DNA of 64,000 nucleotides, taken from positions 581,116 to 645,115 of the forward strand of contig JH720336.1 in NCBI GenBank assembly GCA_000231825.2, given 5' to 3'. This DNA is from Tetrahymena elliotti 4EA (taxonomy: Eukaryota; Ciliophora; Oligohymenophorea; Hymenostomatida; Tetrahymenidae). This document shows positions 39,801 through 51,643 of the stretch, in pieces. A program made the position numbers and the translations under genes. How positions within the stretch are numbered: position 1 is the first letter of the stretch; every line of letters begins with the position of its first letter. The notes beneath the pieces were generated by a model that was given only the letters and a program-made list of their open reading frames with translations, was not told the origin of the DNA and ran no database searches.

Positions 39801-41363
39801 CAATATTAGCTTGATTTACATTTGATAGGAATATAAAACCCCCAAATTATACTCTGATATATGATAAAGATCCATTCAATTAAATTGATAAATTAGAAAT
39901 ATTAACTTGTTTTATATTTTTCAAATTAAACAAAGCTCCTGAATATGATTAAAGGTTGTAATTATTATTCATTTTAAATGCTATATTACTAGCAGTAAAG
40001 ATATCATAATCTTAAATACTTAATAAACTTCCATCATTATATTAGAAATCTATATTTTTCATCTACAAAGAATTTATAAAAAGCTCGCCATAAATTAAGT
40101 TACTATTACTTTATTTGAATGTAAATAATGAGGATTTGATTACATTTTTATCTAAATCTAACTTGCCTACAATAATACTATTTAATGTCACTTTACTTAA
40201 ATCAATGAATTGAATAATGTGGCAAAGTTAAAGAGATGTATTTAAAATTTCTATTTAATCAATTTAAACAGACAATTAACTTAAAGTAGACACATTCTAA
40301 GAGCTTTCTACAGAAATTATGGAATTAGAATCTATTTAATTTTAAATGAAAATATTAAAATAAATATAATATTATTTTTATTAGAAATTTTACTGCTTAG
40401 ACTTTTGATAGAAGCTTTTACTATTTATATAAGATTTATTATGATTGTTTGGCCTGATAAAGCCAGATTTTTTCTTTTAAAAGCTAATAGACTCTATTAA
40501 TTACCTCCACTATAATTATTAATGATGATATTCTAAATTTACAAACTTTAGAAATCAAAAAATTAAATCTAGCTAAAAGTATTAAAATTATTCAAATAGA
40601 TATCTTTGCTGGTAATATTTATATTATTGATTGATATTTCTGGAGATGAAATTGATAAAAATTAACTTTGTTACTTATAAATATCTTGAGAAATATTTGA
40701 ATTAATTTCTTTTATAATGATTTTCGACTAAGGTTGAATAACAAAGTTAAAGTCGTATGAATTTTTTTATCCAATATTCAAAGAATCTATCTTAACTGTT
40801 TCTATTTCTTTAGATTATAATAATAATTAATAAGACTTAACAGAAAGAGCATCTTATTCTATTTTAATATTTAACTAATTAAATTCTAAGTTTTAAACAC
40901 CTCTAAAACTAAAAAAATTAGTAATTTCTTCATTATCTTATTGTTCATTGTTTTGATTATTTAATTCAGTATATTTAATTAACTAGTCTTAAATGAGTAG
41001 CTCTTTAACATTTTTAAATTAGATTATTGAGGTATTGCAATAGGTATCTTAAATTTAAATTCTATTAAAGCTTAAAGAATTAGCATTCATAAAAACAATA
41101 GTATTTTCCATTTCTTTTTATTTTAGAGTTAAATTTAGCATTTAAGCTTATTAGAATTTTATATCAACTATAATTTATGACTCTGTATCACAAAACACTG
41201 CTAAATTTTAATCCTTAAGTTGTTTTAAAATGCTTTCATCACATGTGCCTTCTTAGAGAGAACTACTTTTTATTTCTAAACCAAGTTACAAACTCTATCT
41301 AAAGAGGAAAGTAAAAATTAACCATATTTTAATTATTTTTTTAGCTATCCTTTTTTGTTTCAT
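36834..41363 (-). CDS. Surface protein paralogue: beta-helix-like ectodomain, Cys-rich module, membrane helices
   Basis: Exons 41363-40505, 40331-38604 and 38428-36834 (introns 173 and 175 nt) encode 1393 residues. A basic stretch plus hydrophobic core (IIKIWLIFTFLF) acts as signal sequence. Residues about 30-750 are Asn/Ile-rich repeat units with GGFIFL, GGAFFL and GGGFYL, as in parallel beta-helix proteins. The Cys module (FCSYCADSISLDENPT, then NICLEGHVAIECLECDL) is split by the second intron. A helix (IIALVLAIFGAILIIF) and several more follow, including FYYWEFIRLLIKFILI, which matches FYYWEFIKIYLKVIVV of the giant protein at the same relative place. It lacks the giant's propeller-like N-terminal half and has a shorter tail. 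Both introns are absent from the giant paralogue, which suggests intron loss or gain after duplication. Confidence 0.9.
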
Positions 41364-42770
41364 TCTTATTTTGCCTTAAAAAAGTGTTTTTTTTGTTTAT
41401 TAGATTATTATAAAAAAATCCGATTTGTTTGATGAATCGATTTTGATTAATGTAATTACAAAAATATTCAACCATACAAATATTTCTTTTATTCCAACAT
41501 TTAATAAAAGCTCATCATGCAAGTATTATTATTGTAACTAGTTTGTATCTTTGTTTGAATATTTAAACAACCTACAGTATTTTTTTTTCTACATCTTTTT
41601 ATGTTATTAATCTTTAAATTGTATTACAAATTTAATATTAAAGAAGAAAATTAACTAAATGAAGCAAAAATAAATCATCTTTTTAGGCTAAAATATATTA
41701 TTTTAGAATTTTTATTTTAATCAATAAAAAGTTTTTGTTAATTTTTGATTAAATTTATATATTTTTTTTACATTTCTTTAAATTTTAGAAATAAATATTA
41801 TTCATATTACTAAGCTTTCAGCTAATATTTTTGAAGAAAAAATAATATTCAAACAATGAACAAAAATAGATAGTATATGAACTCTTTGTTGAAAACAATT
41901 AAGAATAATATTTTTAATTTTTAAGAAATAAATTAAAAAAATTAATTATCATTTTTTATTATCATCATTAGATTAAAAAAAGTTAGAATTTAATTTCATT
42001 AAAGAGTTTTGTGATATGAAAAGTAATATATTTTTTTAATTTTGAAAATAGATATTCAAAATGATTTTGATATTTTAAATCATCATTTTTTATAATGTTT
42101 TTATAATGAATTAAATTTAAAATAAATTAAAATTTATTTATTATTTTATTTATATTTTAAATATCATTTTGAGATATTTATTTATATTTCAAATTTATTT
42201 TTCTTATCAAATATGAGTCAAGTAATATTTCTTTTTAAATTTAAATTTCAATAAAAAAAATTTGATAAGTAAATTTTATTTTTATATTGTCTGGTGATAT
42301 GTTTTATTGAAGCTAATAATTTTACAAGTCATAAATTTTTGTTTATTTTTTATATTACTAATTTAATAGATTAAATGTAAAACTTTTTACCCTTTTCATG
42401 TTGCATGCAAATATTTTCACATAATTAATCATTATTTTAGCATTGGTTGAGTCTGAAAGTAGACTTTTTAGAGAAATATTTGTTAAATTAAAAATAGTAA
42501 CTTGTTATTAATTAAATGAAATAAATTAATTTTTTTGTTCATATTTTAAAATTCTCAATAGAAATATTTCTACTCTTGGAAGAAATGTATTACAAGAAAT
42601 TTAATTTATTTAATTTTTGTCTGTAATAAAAGAAAGTAGTTTGTTTGTTTATTTATTTACTTTTAAAATTCTTTATAATTAATAATTAGTTTTGCAAAAG
42701 TTAATTTGAATTATAAAATTAGTAGTTAGTTACTTACAATTTATATAGTTATAAAGTGTAGATTTATAAA
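41364..42770. other. AT-rich region between divergent genes
   Basis: Bidirectional promoter space between the surface-protein paralogue (-) and the myristoylation-motif pseudokinase (+). Only A/T-rich sequence is visible. Confidence 0.6.
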
Positions 42771-45646
42771 ATGGGAAACGATTCAAGCTAAATTGAGAAA
42801 TTTACAGATGCAGTCTTAGCCAACTTTGACAATTTTTACATTATTGAGGGATAAGAAGTGTAGACAATATTTGGGAAGTGCATTTTGTATTAAAAGAAGA
42901 ATAAGTAGAATGAATATGTTATTTGCAAAAAAATCTAAATAGGAAGCGAAGCAAAATAAAAGCAAATTTAACAGTATTTTGAGTAGAGGATGCAAATTTA
43001 GCATGCTAACTTGCTAAAATTTTATGGATATTCATTTAACAAATAAAACAGCATTTGCTCTACAAATTACTCCTTCAATGCCTACTTTGAATATCATCCT
43101 ATTTCTTTACTGCAAGAAAACAATAATAGACAGCAAAATGAAGTAAATTACTTCTACATTTTCAAAAATGATTTTTAAATAGATTGATTATAAAAGATAT
43201 ACAGTTTAACATTTTAAAAAAAGAAAATGTCGACTTTTAAGCTAAGAATACTCTTAAAAAATGATTTATTTTATTTATTCTTTAGAAATCTTCAATTTTA
43301 ACAATTTCCTAAGTAGAAAGAATTAGTTTAAATAAGAAAATGAATTATAATTTCACAAAATGCATTTAAAATAAAAAATAATTCCAATTTTATAAACAAA
43401 AAAAATACTTTTCAATTATTAAAATAATTCCAATTTTATAAACAAAAAAAATACTTTTCAATTATTAAAAATATTAATTTTATTTCAGATTAAAAAATTT
43501 TAATTTTTTTATTATAATAAAAAATAGGAAATATATTAGCTAAATGAATTGTGGTACATGGCTAAAAGTTTGATTAGTTTGTGTGATTATTTATAGTAGA
43601 ATGAGGAAGTTCATCCTAACATTCATCCTTCTTCAATATTTTTAACAGAGGCAGGATAGCTAAAGCTTGTTGATAGTTCTGTTTTGAATTTATCTACTCC
43701 TTAATAAAAGTAGCATTATATGTCTTTTGAAAATAACTAAACACAAGCATAGATGCTTTTTGATTAGAGATATATTGCACCAGAGGAAGTTACCAACTAG
43801 AAAAACATGAACAGATACAAACTCTCAGTTTTCTAAATAGGAATGACTCTTCTGGAGAGTGCTCTTATTTAAGATTGTTCTTATATTTATTTGGAAGATG
43901 ATTCAATCAATCAAAATAGCTTAGATTTTTTAATTAATAAAGTATAGGAGGTTTATGGGGATCAATTCACTACGTTCTTAAAAAAAATGCTATAATTGAA
44001 TCCCAATAATCGCCCTGATTTGAATGATATTTATCAACAACAATTCAAAAGTGTTGATCAAACAAATCAGAGCCAACTATCTTTAAATCGCATGAGCGAA
44101 GTAGTAGGAGAAGCTTCTCCCATACCAAGAAGCATGAGATTAAATTCTTCTCTCATTAATTAAGGCCATTTTTTGAATCTACAAAGCTAATAAAATAGTA
44201 TTGTTCACTCAAACAATACAAATGCTGCTAATAATTCTAATAACAACAATCAAAGTAGAATGAGTACTTCTAGATATGTTGTATCTAAAAATGGAACATT
44301 GTAATAGATAGGAGTGAATAATTAAATTTAACCCAATATCAACTAAAGTATTGTCAGCTTACAGAGTAAGTAAAATATTCCATAATTGGATAATAATTTA
44401 ATAAAATCACCTATTAACTATCATATGAAAACAGATAAAGCTTAACCTGTATAATCCGTTTCAACTACTTAGAAAAACTCTCCAGCAAAAGAGTAGGCTA
44501 ATCAAAGTTTTAACTTTTAAGAAGTTAATAATAACTCTCAAAAACAACTTAATTAATCTAATCTAAATAATAATAGTAATGTTAATTGTGGTCCTTATTT
44601 ACACAATTTCTAATCATTTTCTAATACTATGAATAATCAATAAGCTGAAAATAATGCCAATTCAGCTCTTAATAATAGTAATACTTCAATAGGCTAAAGC
44701 TGGTAAAAGTAGAATAACTCTAACTACTACAGCTTCAATTAGATGTAGCCTTCATTTAATTAGAATGAATAGCAAGCATACCCTGTTAAATACATGGAAA
44801 CTAATACAAAAAAGAGTTAATACAGTAATTCTCCACCAAAAATGCTTATTAATACTAAAGAAACTAACTAATAACCGTCTATGTAATAAAAGCAAAACAA
44901 TTCAAATATTTCATTAAATTAGTCTAATGTTCTTAATAAAAATAATGATGATAAATAGCAATAAAATTATCAAAAACAACCTTCTTCACAATATGAAAAA
45001 GGAGATTCTAAATTGAATCAAAGTACTGTTGCTACAAATGGGTTGAAAGACTCATATTTGGCATAAGCTACTTAGTTAATTTAACAAAATGGAGATGTTA
45101 AAGATGGAATGGTATCATAATAATTTGTTTACTAAAATCCAGCAAACAACACAACAACTGTTTACAAAGTACATTATTCAAGAGGTAGTAGTCCATAAAA
45201 TATTACAAAATAAAACCCAAATCGATTGTTAGAAAGAATGAGTTTAGGTGAAAATGCTAGATAGAATGAATAAAAAAACAGCTCCTACCAGAGCTTTTCA
45301 AACATTTAACAATAATAGTAATCGCCTCATAATATTTCAGAAATAAATAAAAAAATAAATTATTACTATTCTTAAACAAAAAATAGCTATATTCAAAGCT
45401 AATAGAAAGATTTATCTAAAAGTTAGATTGCTGATTACTAATCTAGAAGAAAGTCAATCACCCTAGAGAAAAATCAAGATAGCTCTTTTGAAAAAAGTAA
45501 ATTTTTATTTATGACATTGCGTTTTATAAATTTTAATAAATTAAATAGATGGAATGGAAATTTAGAACTCAAAAAAGCCAACAGTAATAAAAACAACTCA
45601 AATTGTTCATCCTAAACAGATAGCATTAAACATGATTCCTAAATGA
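42771..45646 (+). CDS. Pseudokinase with N-myristoylation motif and long Asn/Gln-rich tail
   Basis: Exons 42771-43142, 43528-45496 and 45549-45646 encode 812 residues. MGNDSSQ at the N terminus fits N-myristoylation at Gly2. Residues about 20-290 have a kinase fold: VICKKIQ (the ATP-site Lys region, 50-56), an alpha-C helix, HANLLKFYGY, the catalytic-loop equivalent HPNIHPSSIFL (153-163), DSS (173-175) in place of DFG, YIAPEEV in place of APE, and a recognisable C-lobe ending LQLNPNNRPDL. The catalytic Asp is Asn155 and the Mg-binding Gly and Phe are lost, so it should be catalytically dead and probably a scaffold or allosteric partner (family knowledge). About 520 residues of Asn/Gln/Ser-rich sequence follow. 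The first intron (385 nt) holds a tandem duplication. Confidence 0.88.
43377..43466. repeat. 46-bp tandem duplication inside an intron
   Basis: Two near-identical copies of a 46-base unit starting attccaattttataaac (copies begin at 43381 and 43427) lie inside the first intron of the pseudokinase gene. The identity is high enough to suggest a recent slip or repair event. Confidence 0.85.
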
Positions 45647-46053
45647 AACTATATTTATACTATTACTTAGAAATAATTTATAATTTAATGTAAATGAGTT
45701 GACTAAAATCTGTTAAATGCAAGTTTTTATTACAATTTATTCAAAATTTTAAATTTTAGATTTTGTATTTTTTCTTTCAATAATTCAAAATAATAAATAA
45801 ATTATGATTATATTAAATTTCATTTTTATAATTTTATTAACTTCATTAAAAATTTAATTAAAATTTATATCTTTTTATTTTTAAAATAAATTATTTATTT
45901 CCTAACGATTAATTTTGCTTAATATTTAATTTCAAATTCAAAATATTTTTCTTTTTCTTATTTTTTTTTCTTTGTTTCTTATTGATTTATTTAATTTAAT
46001 TTTTTTTTTCTTAGTTCTAAATTCTTATTTTCTATTTTAATTTATTTATTTAT
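45647..46053. other. AT-rich region downstream of the pseudokinase gene
   Basis: Poly-T-rich 3' flank with no coding signal seen. Confidence 0.6.
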
Positions 46054-46534
46054 TCATTAATTTAATTATATTTTATTTTATTCATTTATTTTATTTTTTA
46101 TGTTAGAGAGATCTTGAGGTATTAGTTGCACAGTTGAGTTTTCTTGCTGAGTTTTTAATATCTAGTTTTAAAAAATATTTTTATAATTTTTAAGTCTAAA
46201 AGAGAATTCGCTGGACTATTTTGAGTCAAATTCCTGAAGAAACATACTCTTGATAGGCATGACTTTAATATCTTTAGATATTAATGAAAGCTTTCTCGTG
46301 TGAGCAGTTTTTTATTTTATTTGCAAAACTATCAATTTTAAATATTTGGCCGCACAATTTTTTTATAATGATTGTTTTGTTGTTAAAAACTTAAAGATGG
46401 AGTTTTAAAAACTTGGAAAAACGAATCAGGGAATGATTTATATGTTGGAATTATAAAAAATTAGATTGATAGTTTCGAATACAAATAAATTTCAGAAGTA
46501 AAAAGGAATTTGAGTCAGCTTTAGTATGCAGCAT
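46054..46534 (-). pseudogene. Frameshifted reading frame resembling a divergent histone H3 fold
   Basis: Base composition is richer in G+C than the flanks. From ATG 46534 a first frame has IRNYQS and SLIRFSKFL. A one-base shift near 46391-46398 leads to a second frame (KFLTTKQSLQKNCAAKYLK, then AHTRKLSLISKDIKV) that ends at TGA 46054-46056. Aligned by eye to histone H3, IRxYQ, LVR, RF, AAxxYL, HxxRxxTI and KDI fall in the right order with nearly the right spacing, identity about 20% over the best segment. A C-terminal extension of about 65 residues is unlike H3. No GT...AG pair repairs the frame, so this is a pseudogene, a base-call error, or chance resemblance. Low confidence in the histone assignment. 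Confidence 0.3.
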
Positions 46535-46902
46535 TTTTGTGGTTTTTCTTATTCTTTTTTCTTTTCAGAAATGTTAATTATTTTTAATAAATATTGTTTA
46601 TTAATTAATATCTTTCTTTTTCTTAAATTTGAATTTGAAAATTAAAAACAGAAGATATTTTTTATGTACCTTAAGTAATCAAAGAAATATTTTAAAGCCA
46701 TTGTTAAATATTAGTTAAAATTTCAAAAAATGTATGATAAGTGATATGATTTTTTTTTTAATAAAAAAGGGTTAGATACAGAATTTTATGAGATAATTAA
46801 ATAAATTAAAATAATTTATAACAAAAGACAATTAAAATAAAATGATAATACATTAAAAATAAGTATTAACTTTGTAAATATAATTTAAATTAATAAAAGC
46901 TT
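46535..46902. other. AT-rich region upstream of the histone-like frame
   Basis: Contains the 3' end of the leucine-rich protein gene. Nothing else seen. Confidence 0.6.
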
Positions 46903-48990
46903 TCAGTAGTAAAGATCCCAAAAGTTTTAACTAGATTTATAGAGAAGAAACTACTATATTAGCTTTTAATATACTATATTTTACAAAATAGTAACTTTTC
47001 TTTCTCTTACTAATTATAAAAACTATTTATTAAAGGAAGCAGACTAAATTAAAACGTCAGTTATGTATTAAGAGTAAACAAATTCAGAGCAATCCAAACC
47101 ATTTTTCTGCTCAAAGTTAAAGTTTTAGTTAAAATAGTAATAACCATTTTAAATTCTTAAATTTTGTAAATTTGGTAACTCCTCACAAAAAGTTCTTAGA
47201 CTTTAAACATTTAAGGTAGAAAATAATTGAATGCTCAAATAGATTAGATTTTTACATGAGAAAAGTATTTTAAATTAATCTTTAATTAATTCCTAATTAA
47301 TTTATAAGTTGAGAAGACTCTTAGAATTATTTTCAATTAATTTTAACATCAAAGGAATTTCATATTTAATGATATGAATAGATTCAAGATTAGTAAAACT
47401 ATTTGAACATTCCAAATTTTGTTTTACTTATTCTAAATATTTAGTTTTATCACTTCTATTATTAAGTAAGAGGTTTTTTAAAATAGATGGGTTTTGATAC
47501 TTTAAAAAATAGCTAGCTGCTAACTGATTTTAATTAAAATATGATGAATTTTCTCTATGATTTTTGTCACAAAAAGTGAAAGTTTTGTATTCGAATATAT
47601 TTTTTTAATCAGGCCCATCAACTGTAAACACAATTTTATTTTTAAGCAATCTTGCTTTATTTTAAAAAAACATTCCAAATTTTTTCAATTATTTAATTTA
47701 TTCAATAAAAACTAAAAATTGAATAAAGCTTTCACTTTAAATGCTTGTTAAAGTAAGTTAGAATTATTCTAGATGCTCTTTCTAGATTTCTAAAAATTTA
47801 AACAAAAATGAAGTATTTTCTGTTGAAACTTTTAAAGAATGAGGATAGGAAATATCAAATGATTTAAGTTCAAGCTTACTCTCATTTAGAATTTCAAAAG
47901 AGTCTTAAATTTCTTGGTTTTTAGCATCAAAATCAGACATATCCAAATTAAGATTTTCTAATTATTTTAATTTTATTATGGCTTAAAATAAATTTTCAGT
48001 ACCTCCTTTTTTTAGCTTAAAATTCTTGAGAGATAAAGACTTTAAATTCTTTAGTTTTGATAATTCATCTGTAAATAAATGAATATTTAAGGAATCAAAA
48101 CCTTCCAAAAAGTATTACTTGTATTCAAATTCTTCTAATCTATCATTTATTTTTTGGATTGTTTAAATGCTTTAAACAAAACTAGCAAGTTTTTAGTTTT
48201 CTTAAGAAAAATCTAGCTAAATGCTTTTTAATTTAGGAATTTGAATAATTTCTTAACTCATCTTTTAAAAGATTTCTGATGATAATTCTAAATTATTTGT
48301 TATTAATTTTAATTTATTTAAAGACTCTAAATTTTTTAAAGATCTTAGCAAATCAATAATAAAAGATATTAATTAAGGGTACTACTTTTTAGTTAATATA
48401 TGCTCAAATTCGTGAATGAATCCTAACTCAAGCTCCTAAATGTCTTTGAAAATCTCAATTTTTTCCTTAACTAGATTAGAAAATCTTTGGCAAGTGCTAT
48501 GCTGAGACAAATCTCTTTCTGCCATTAAATCTACTACTCCCAAGTATTTCAAATTTTTAAAATTGCCAATTAAGTCTAAAATATATTTTTCTATTGGATC
48601 AGAATCATGCTCTTACTGAAGGAGATATGAAAAATTGCATTTATATATTGAGAGTTTAGTAATGCTGTTCTTGAATCTATATACTATTTGTTCTTAGATA
48701 AATTTAAAAATAGAACTGAGAATATCATCACTCTCACAATATCTTAAGTCAATTTAAAGTATAAATTCTTCAACTTTAGAGACATTTTGTAGTCTCTCAA
48801 TGTAATTTTTTAATAGGTTTTCTAGATACTCTTTTTAAGGTTTTCTTCTATATCTCTTTACTTTTTGGTGCAAATCTAGGTCGAGGAGTATTGTTTTACG
48901 ATTATTAGGATCTTTCTCTTCCCCATACTTGTGTATAATATTTCTATTAAAAACTAAATAATTAGTATGGTCTTGATTGCAAAAGTACAT
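46903..48990 (-). CDS. Leucine-rich, LRR-like protein, function unknown
   Basis: A single exon of 695 residues, ATG 48990 to TGA 46903. The chain has irregular leucine-rich repeats, for example NFKNLKYLGVVDL, ELSKLKNLKSLSLKNFKLK, AIIKLKQLENLNLDMS and CEELPNLQNLRIQN, spaced about 25-40 residues apart, with Lys/Glu/Asn-rich loops between. This matches the degenerate LRR-like families expanded in ciliates, which usually act in protein binding. The N-terminal 80 residues (MYFCNQDHTNYLVFN...) could be a separate small domain. No signal sequence or membrane helix is present, so it is probably cytosolic. Confidence 0.85.
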
Positions 48991-49627
48991 TTTTAATCTA
49001 ATTTATCAAATGATTTTTTTAATTTATTTGTTTCTAATATTATTAATCAACTGAATGCATTTATAAAAAAAAAACATCAAAGTAAATACGAATTTGCGGG
49101 AAGATTTATATCAGAAATCAAAAGATAATTAAAAACTTAAAATCAGATCTACACTTCATTTTTTTTGGATACAATTATTATTTTACATCCAAAAACGTTC
49201 TACAAGTATGAATTATTAATTTTTAACTCATTAGTGTGAATTCGTTTAGTTAATGCCACATCTTAAAGTCTTCTTCTCTTTTTAGGTGAGATAAAAATAA
49301 GATGAATAACTAGACAGAATTAATCTTAAATAATGTTTAACATTAAATTGGATAGATGATTTATTCAAGCTTATTTTGTTAAAATTCAGATATTTAAAAA
49401 GGCTTTTATTTAATATACAAGACTTTTTCATTACAATAATAAATAAATTTGACCCTTGGGGATATTTTAAAAGCAATATTTTATAAATAGGCTAATTCTA
49501 TGTAAAATCTTATTATGCAAGCTGAAATATTAATAGGAATATTTTATGAAAAATAAAAATAAAATTTTATTTGTTTTACAGTAAATTTATAGAGATAAAT
49601 AAATATTGATTGATATATGTTTTTGTT
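48991..49627. other. Intergenic region
   Basis: Holds the promoter of the leucine-rich gene and the 3' flank of the next minus-strand gene. ORFs on both strands around 49253-49525 overlap each other and neither shows convincing coding character. Confidence 0.5.
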
Positions 49628-50752
49628 TCATTCAAATAAATCATAAGTAATAGAGTGTGGGTTATTTATTAAATAGTATTAAATATATTTGTAAAAGGCT
49701 ATTAAGGAAAGGTTTTTTGTTTCAATTTGATTAACAATATTTAAATATTATATTGCAAATCTGAATTTATTTTAATTTTTTTATTTCTAAATAAGATCAA
49801 ATTTTACAAAATTTCCTGTTAAGTAAAAAGTTTTTGCAACTTAATCTGCTTGATTTTCATTAAGAAGTAAATCAGTTTCTTTTACTAGTGGAGCGAAACA
49901 CTTTTCATGCAGCCAAGCTGTCAAATTACAGATAATTTTCCTTTCTTTGATACTAATTTATTAGTATCCAAAATATTTAGAACTCCTTTCTCTAGTCATA
50001 AATTATGAATATATTTCGCACTTTCCAAAGTTATAAAAAAAAGCTTAAACTAGTAATTTTAGTTCATTTTAATCTATCTCTAAGCAATCAAAGCAAATAT
50101 ATATTCGTTTTATATTTATTAATTTACTTTCTTACTTTTTTGTATTATCTAAGCTAATTAATTTTTACAATTTATTAATAGAATATATATCTAAAGTTTG
50201 TTGTTGAACATAGTTATGGTAATGCTATCTTGCATAAATAATTATACTAACAATTGATAGTAAAAGCACAATTTACTATTCAAAAAGCATATTTTGTGAT
50301 TTATTTATGAAAAAAAGATAAAAAAGAACAGTGTAGAATATTTAAATTGTCATCAAGATAGAATTTTGCATATGAATAAATCTTAATCCAGTTTAAAGTA
50401 CAAAGCTATTTGAAGGAGATAATTAAGCAAAAATAGAATGAACATCCATATGAATGAGTATGCATGCAAAGCTAATTAGAGTAACATCCATGTTTTGAGT
50501 GAGAACATAATTAAATATCATAGATATCATTTTTGGGATTAATAAGATTAGTTCAATAAGATTTTGATTGACACCATTATAAGAAACTATAGATTATGTT
50601 AGAAAGCTATTTGCAGTAAAATGAAGAAATATAATTACTAATTTTATCAGAAATTATTTATGTTGGTTTCTTTAATAAAATAGTTATATATTCTTAAATG
50701 CATTTGAGCTTTTAAGGATCTAAGCCATTAATATAAGGTAAATTAAAGCCAT
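49628..50752 (-). CDS. Multi-pass membrane protein, tandem paralogue 1
   Basis: A single exon of 374 residues, ATG 50752 to TGA 49628, hidden from standard-code ORF calling by in-frame TAA/TAG. It begins with a signal-like helix (MALIYLILMAQILKSSNA) and has about five more hydrophobic segments (KLVIIFLHFTANSFL, LIELILLIPKMISMIF, LISFACILIHMDVHSIF, LMTIQIFYTVLFYLFF, IVLLLSIVSIIIYA). A soluble C-terminal half of about 190 residues follows, with EIDQNELKLLVQAFFYNFGK and GNFVKFDLIQK. Its neighbour at 51644-52768 has exactly the same length and aligns end to end (INIKRI..CF, FGxCEIYSxFMTR, GNFVKF, NPxxxxYDLxE at the C terminus). I know no named family; a membrane sensor or channel-like role is speculation. 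Confidence 0.88.
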
Positions 50753-51643
50753 TTTATTTGATATGTTCTACTTAATAGTTTTTAACTTTTTAACTATTCA
50801 AATAACTCAGTTGTTTTTATGTTGAATTTTTCTTCTTTCAACATTATTTTAAATGTATTAAGTTATTTTATTTAAATGAATTTTACTCAATAGTTTTTAA
50901 ATCATTATTCAGATTTAAATATCTTGTTTAACTTAAAACATAAGTAATATTTTGATAACAAATAAAATATTTTTCAAAATGTGACAATTACTAAATTAAA
51001 AAAATTTAAATATTTAATCATTTTTGAAGACAGATTACTTAAAATTTAAGATTATTTTGAAAATTCAAAGTCATTTTTTAAAAATAACATAAATATTACC
51101 TAAACCATTTAATAAAATTTAAGGTAGTTTTAATCAATATTATTAATTATTTTGCTCTTTTGTTATAGGAAATAATTTTATATTGGGTTATCGTCCTTCT
51201 GATATTTTCTTTCTATTTTCATTTTCCTTCCCTACTTTAGATCAATTTTTTCTCATTTTTTCGTTATTAGAATACAAATTTAAATAGAGTTGTATGTGAT
51301 CTTATTTTATTATTTATTTTTTAGCTCACAATTACATTTTGGAAATAAAAAAATAAAATTCTATAATTAAAATTATTCAGACTCTCTTAAATATAATATT
51401 TATGGTGCAGAATTTAACTAAGCTGAAGTAAGATTGGGTTTTTTTTAACTTCTTTTATAAAATGCTTTTTTATGAATTAATTGTGAAGTAAATAATTTGA
51501 AAAAATTAATTGTGATTTAAAATTCATAACAAATTGAAAGATGAATAAATAAATACAAAGTAAATTTTAATAAGCAAAGAAATATATTTGATTATTTTTT
51601 CTTCATAATACATTTCTGTTATGTTAAAGCAGGATTTAGTTGA
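50753..51643. other. Intergenic region between the tandem paralogues
   Basis: A/T-rich, carries the promoter of the 49628-50752 gene and the 3' flank of the next copy. No other gene seen. Confidence 0.6.

Noticed and set aside
49253..49525. 90-residue plus ORF overlapping a minus ORF
   Set aside because: Both strands are open and neither has distinctive composition; the region is flank between two well-supported minus genes.
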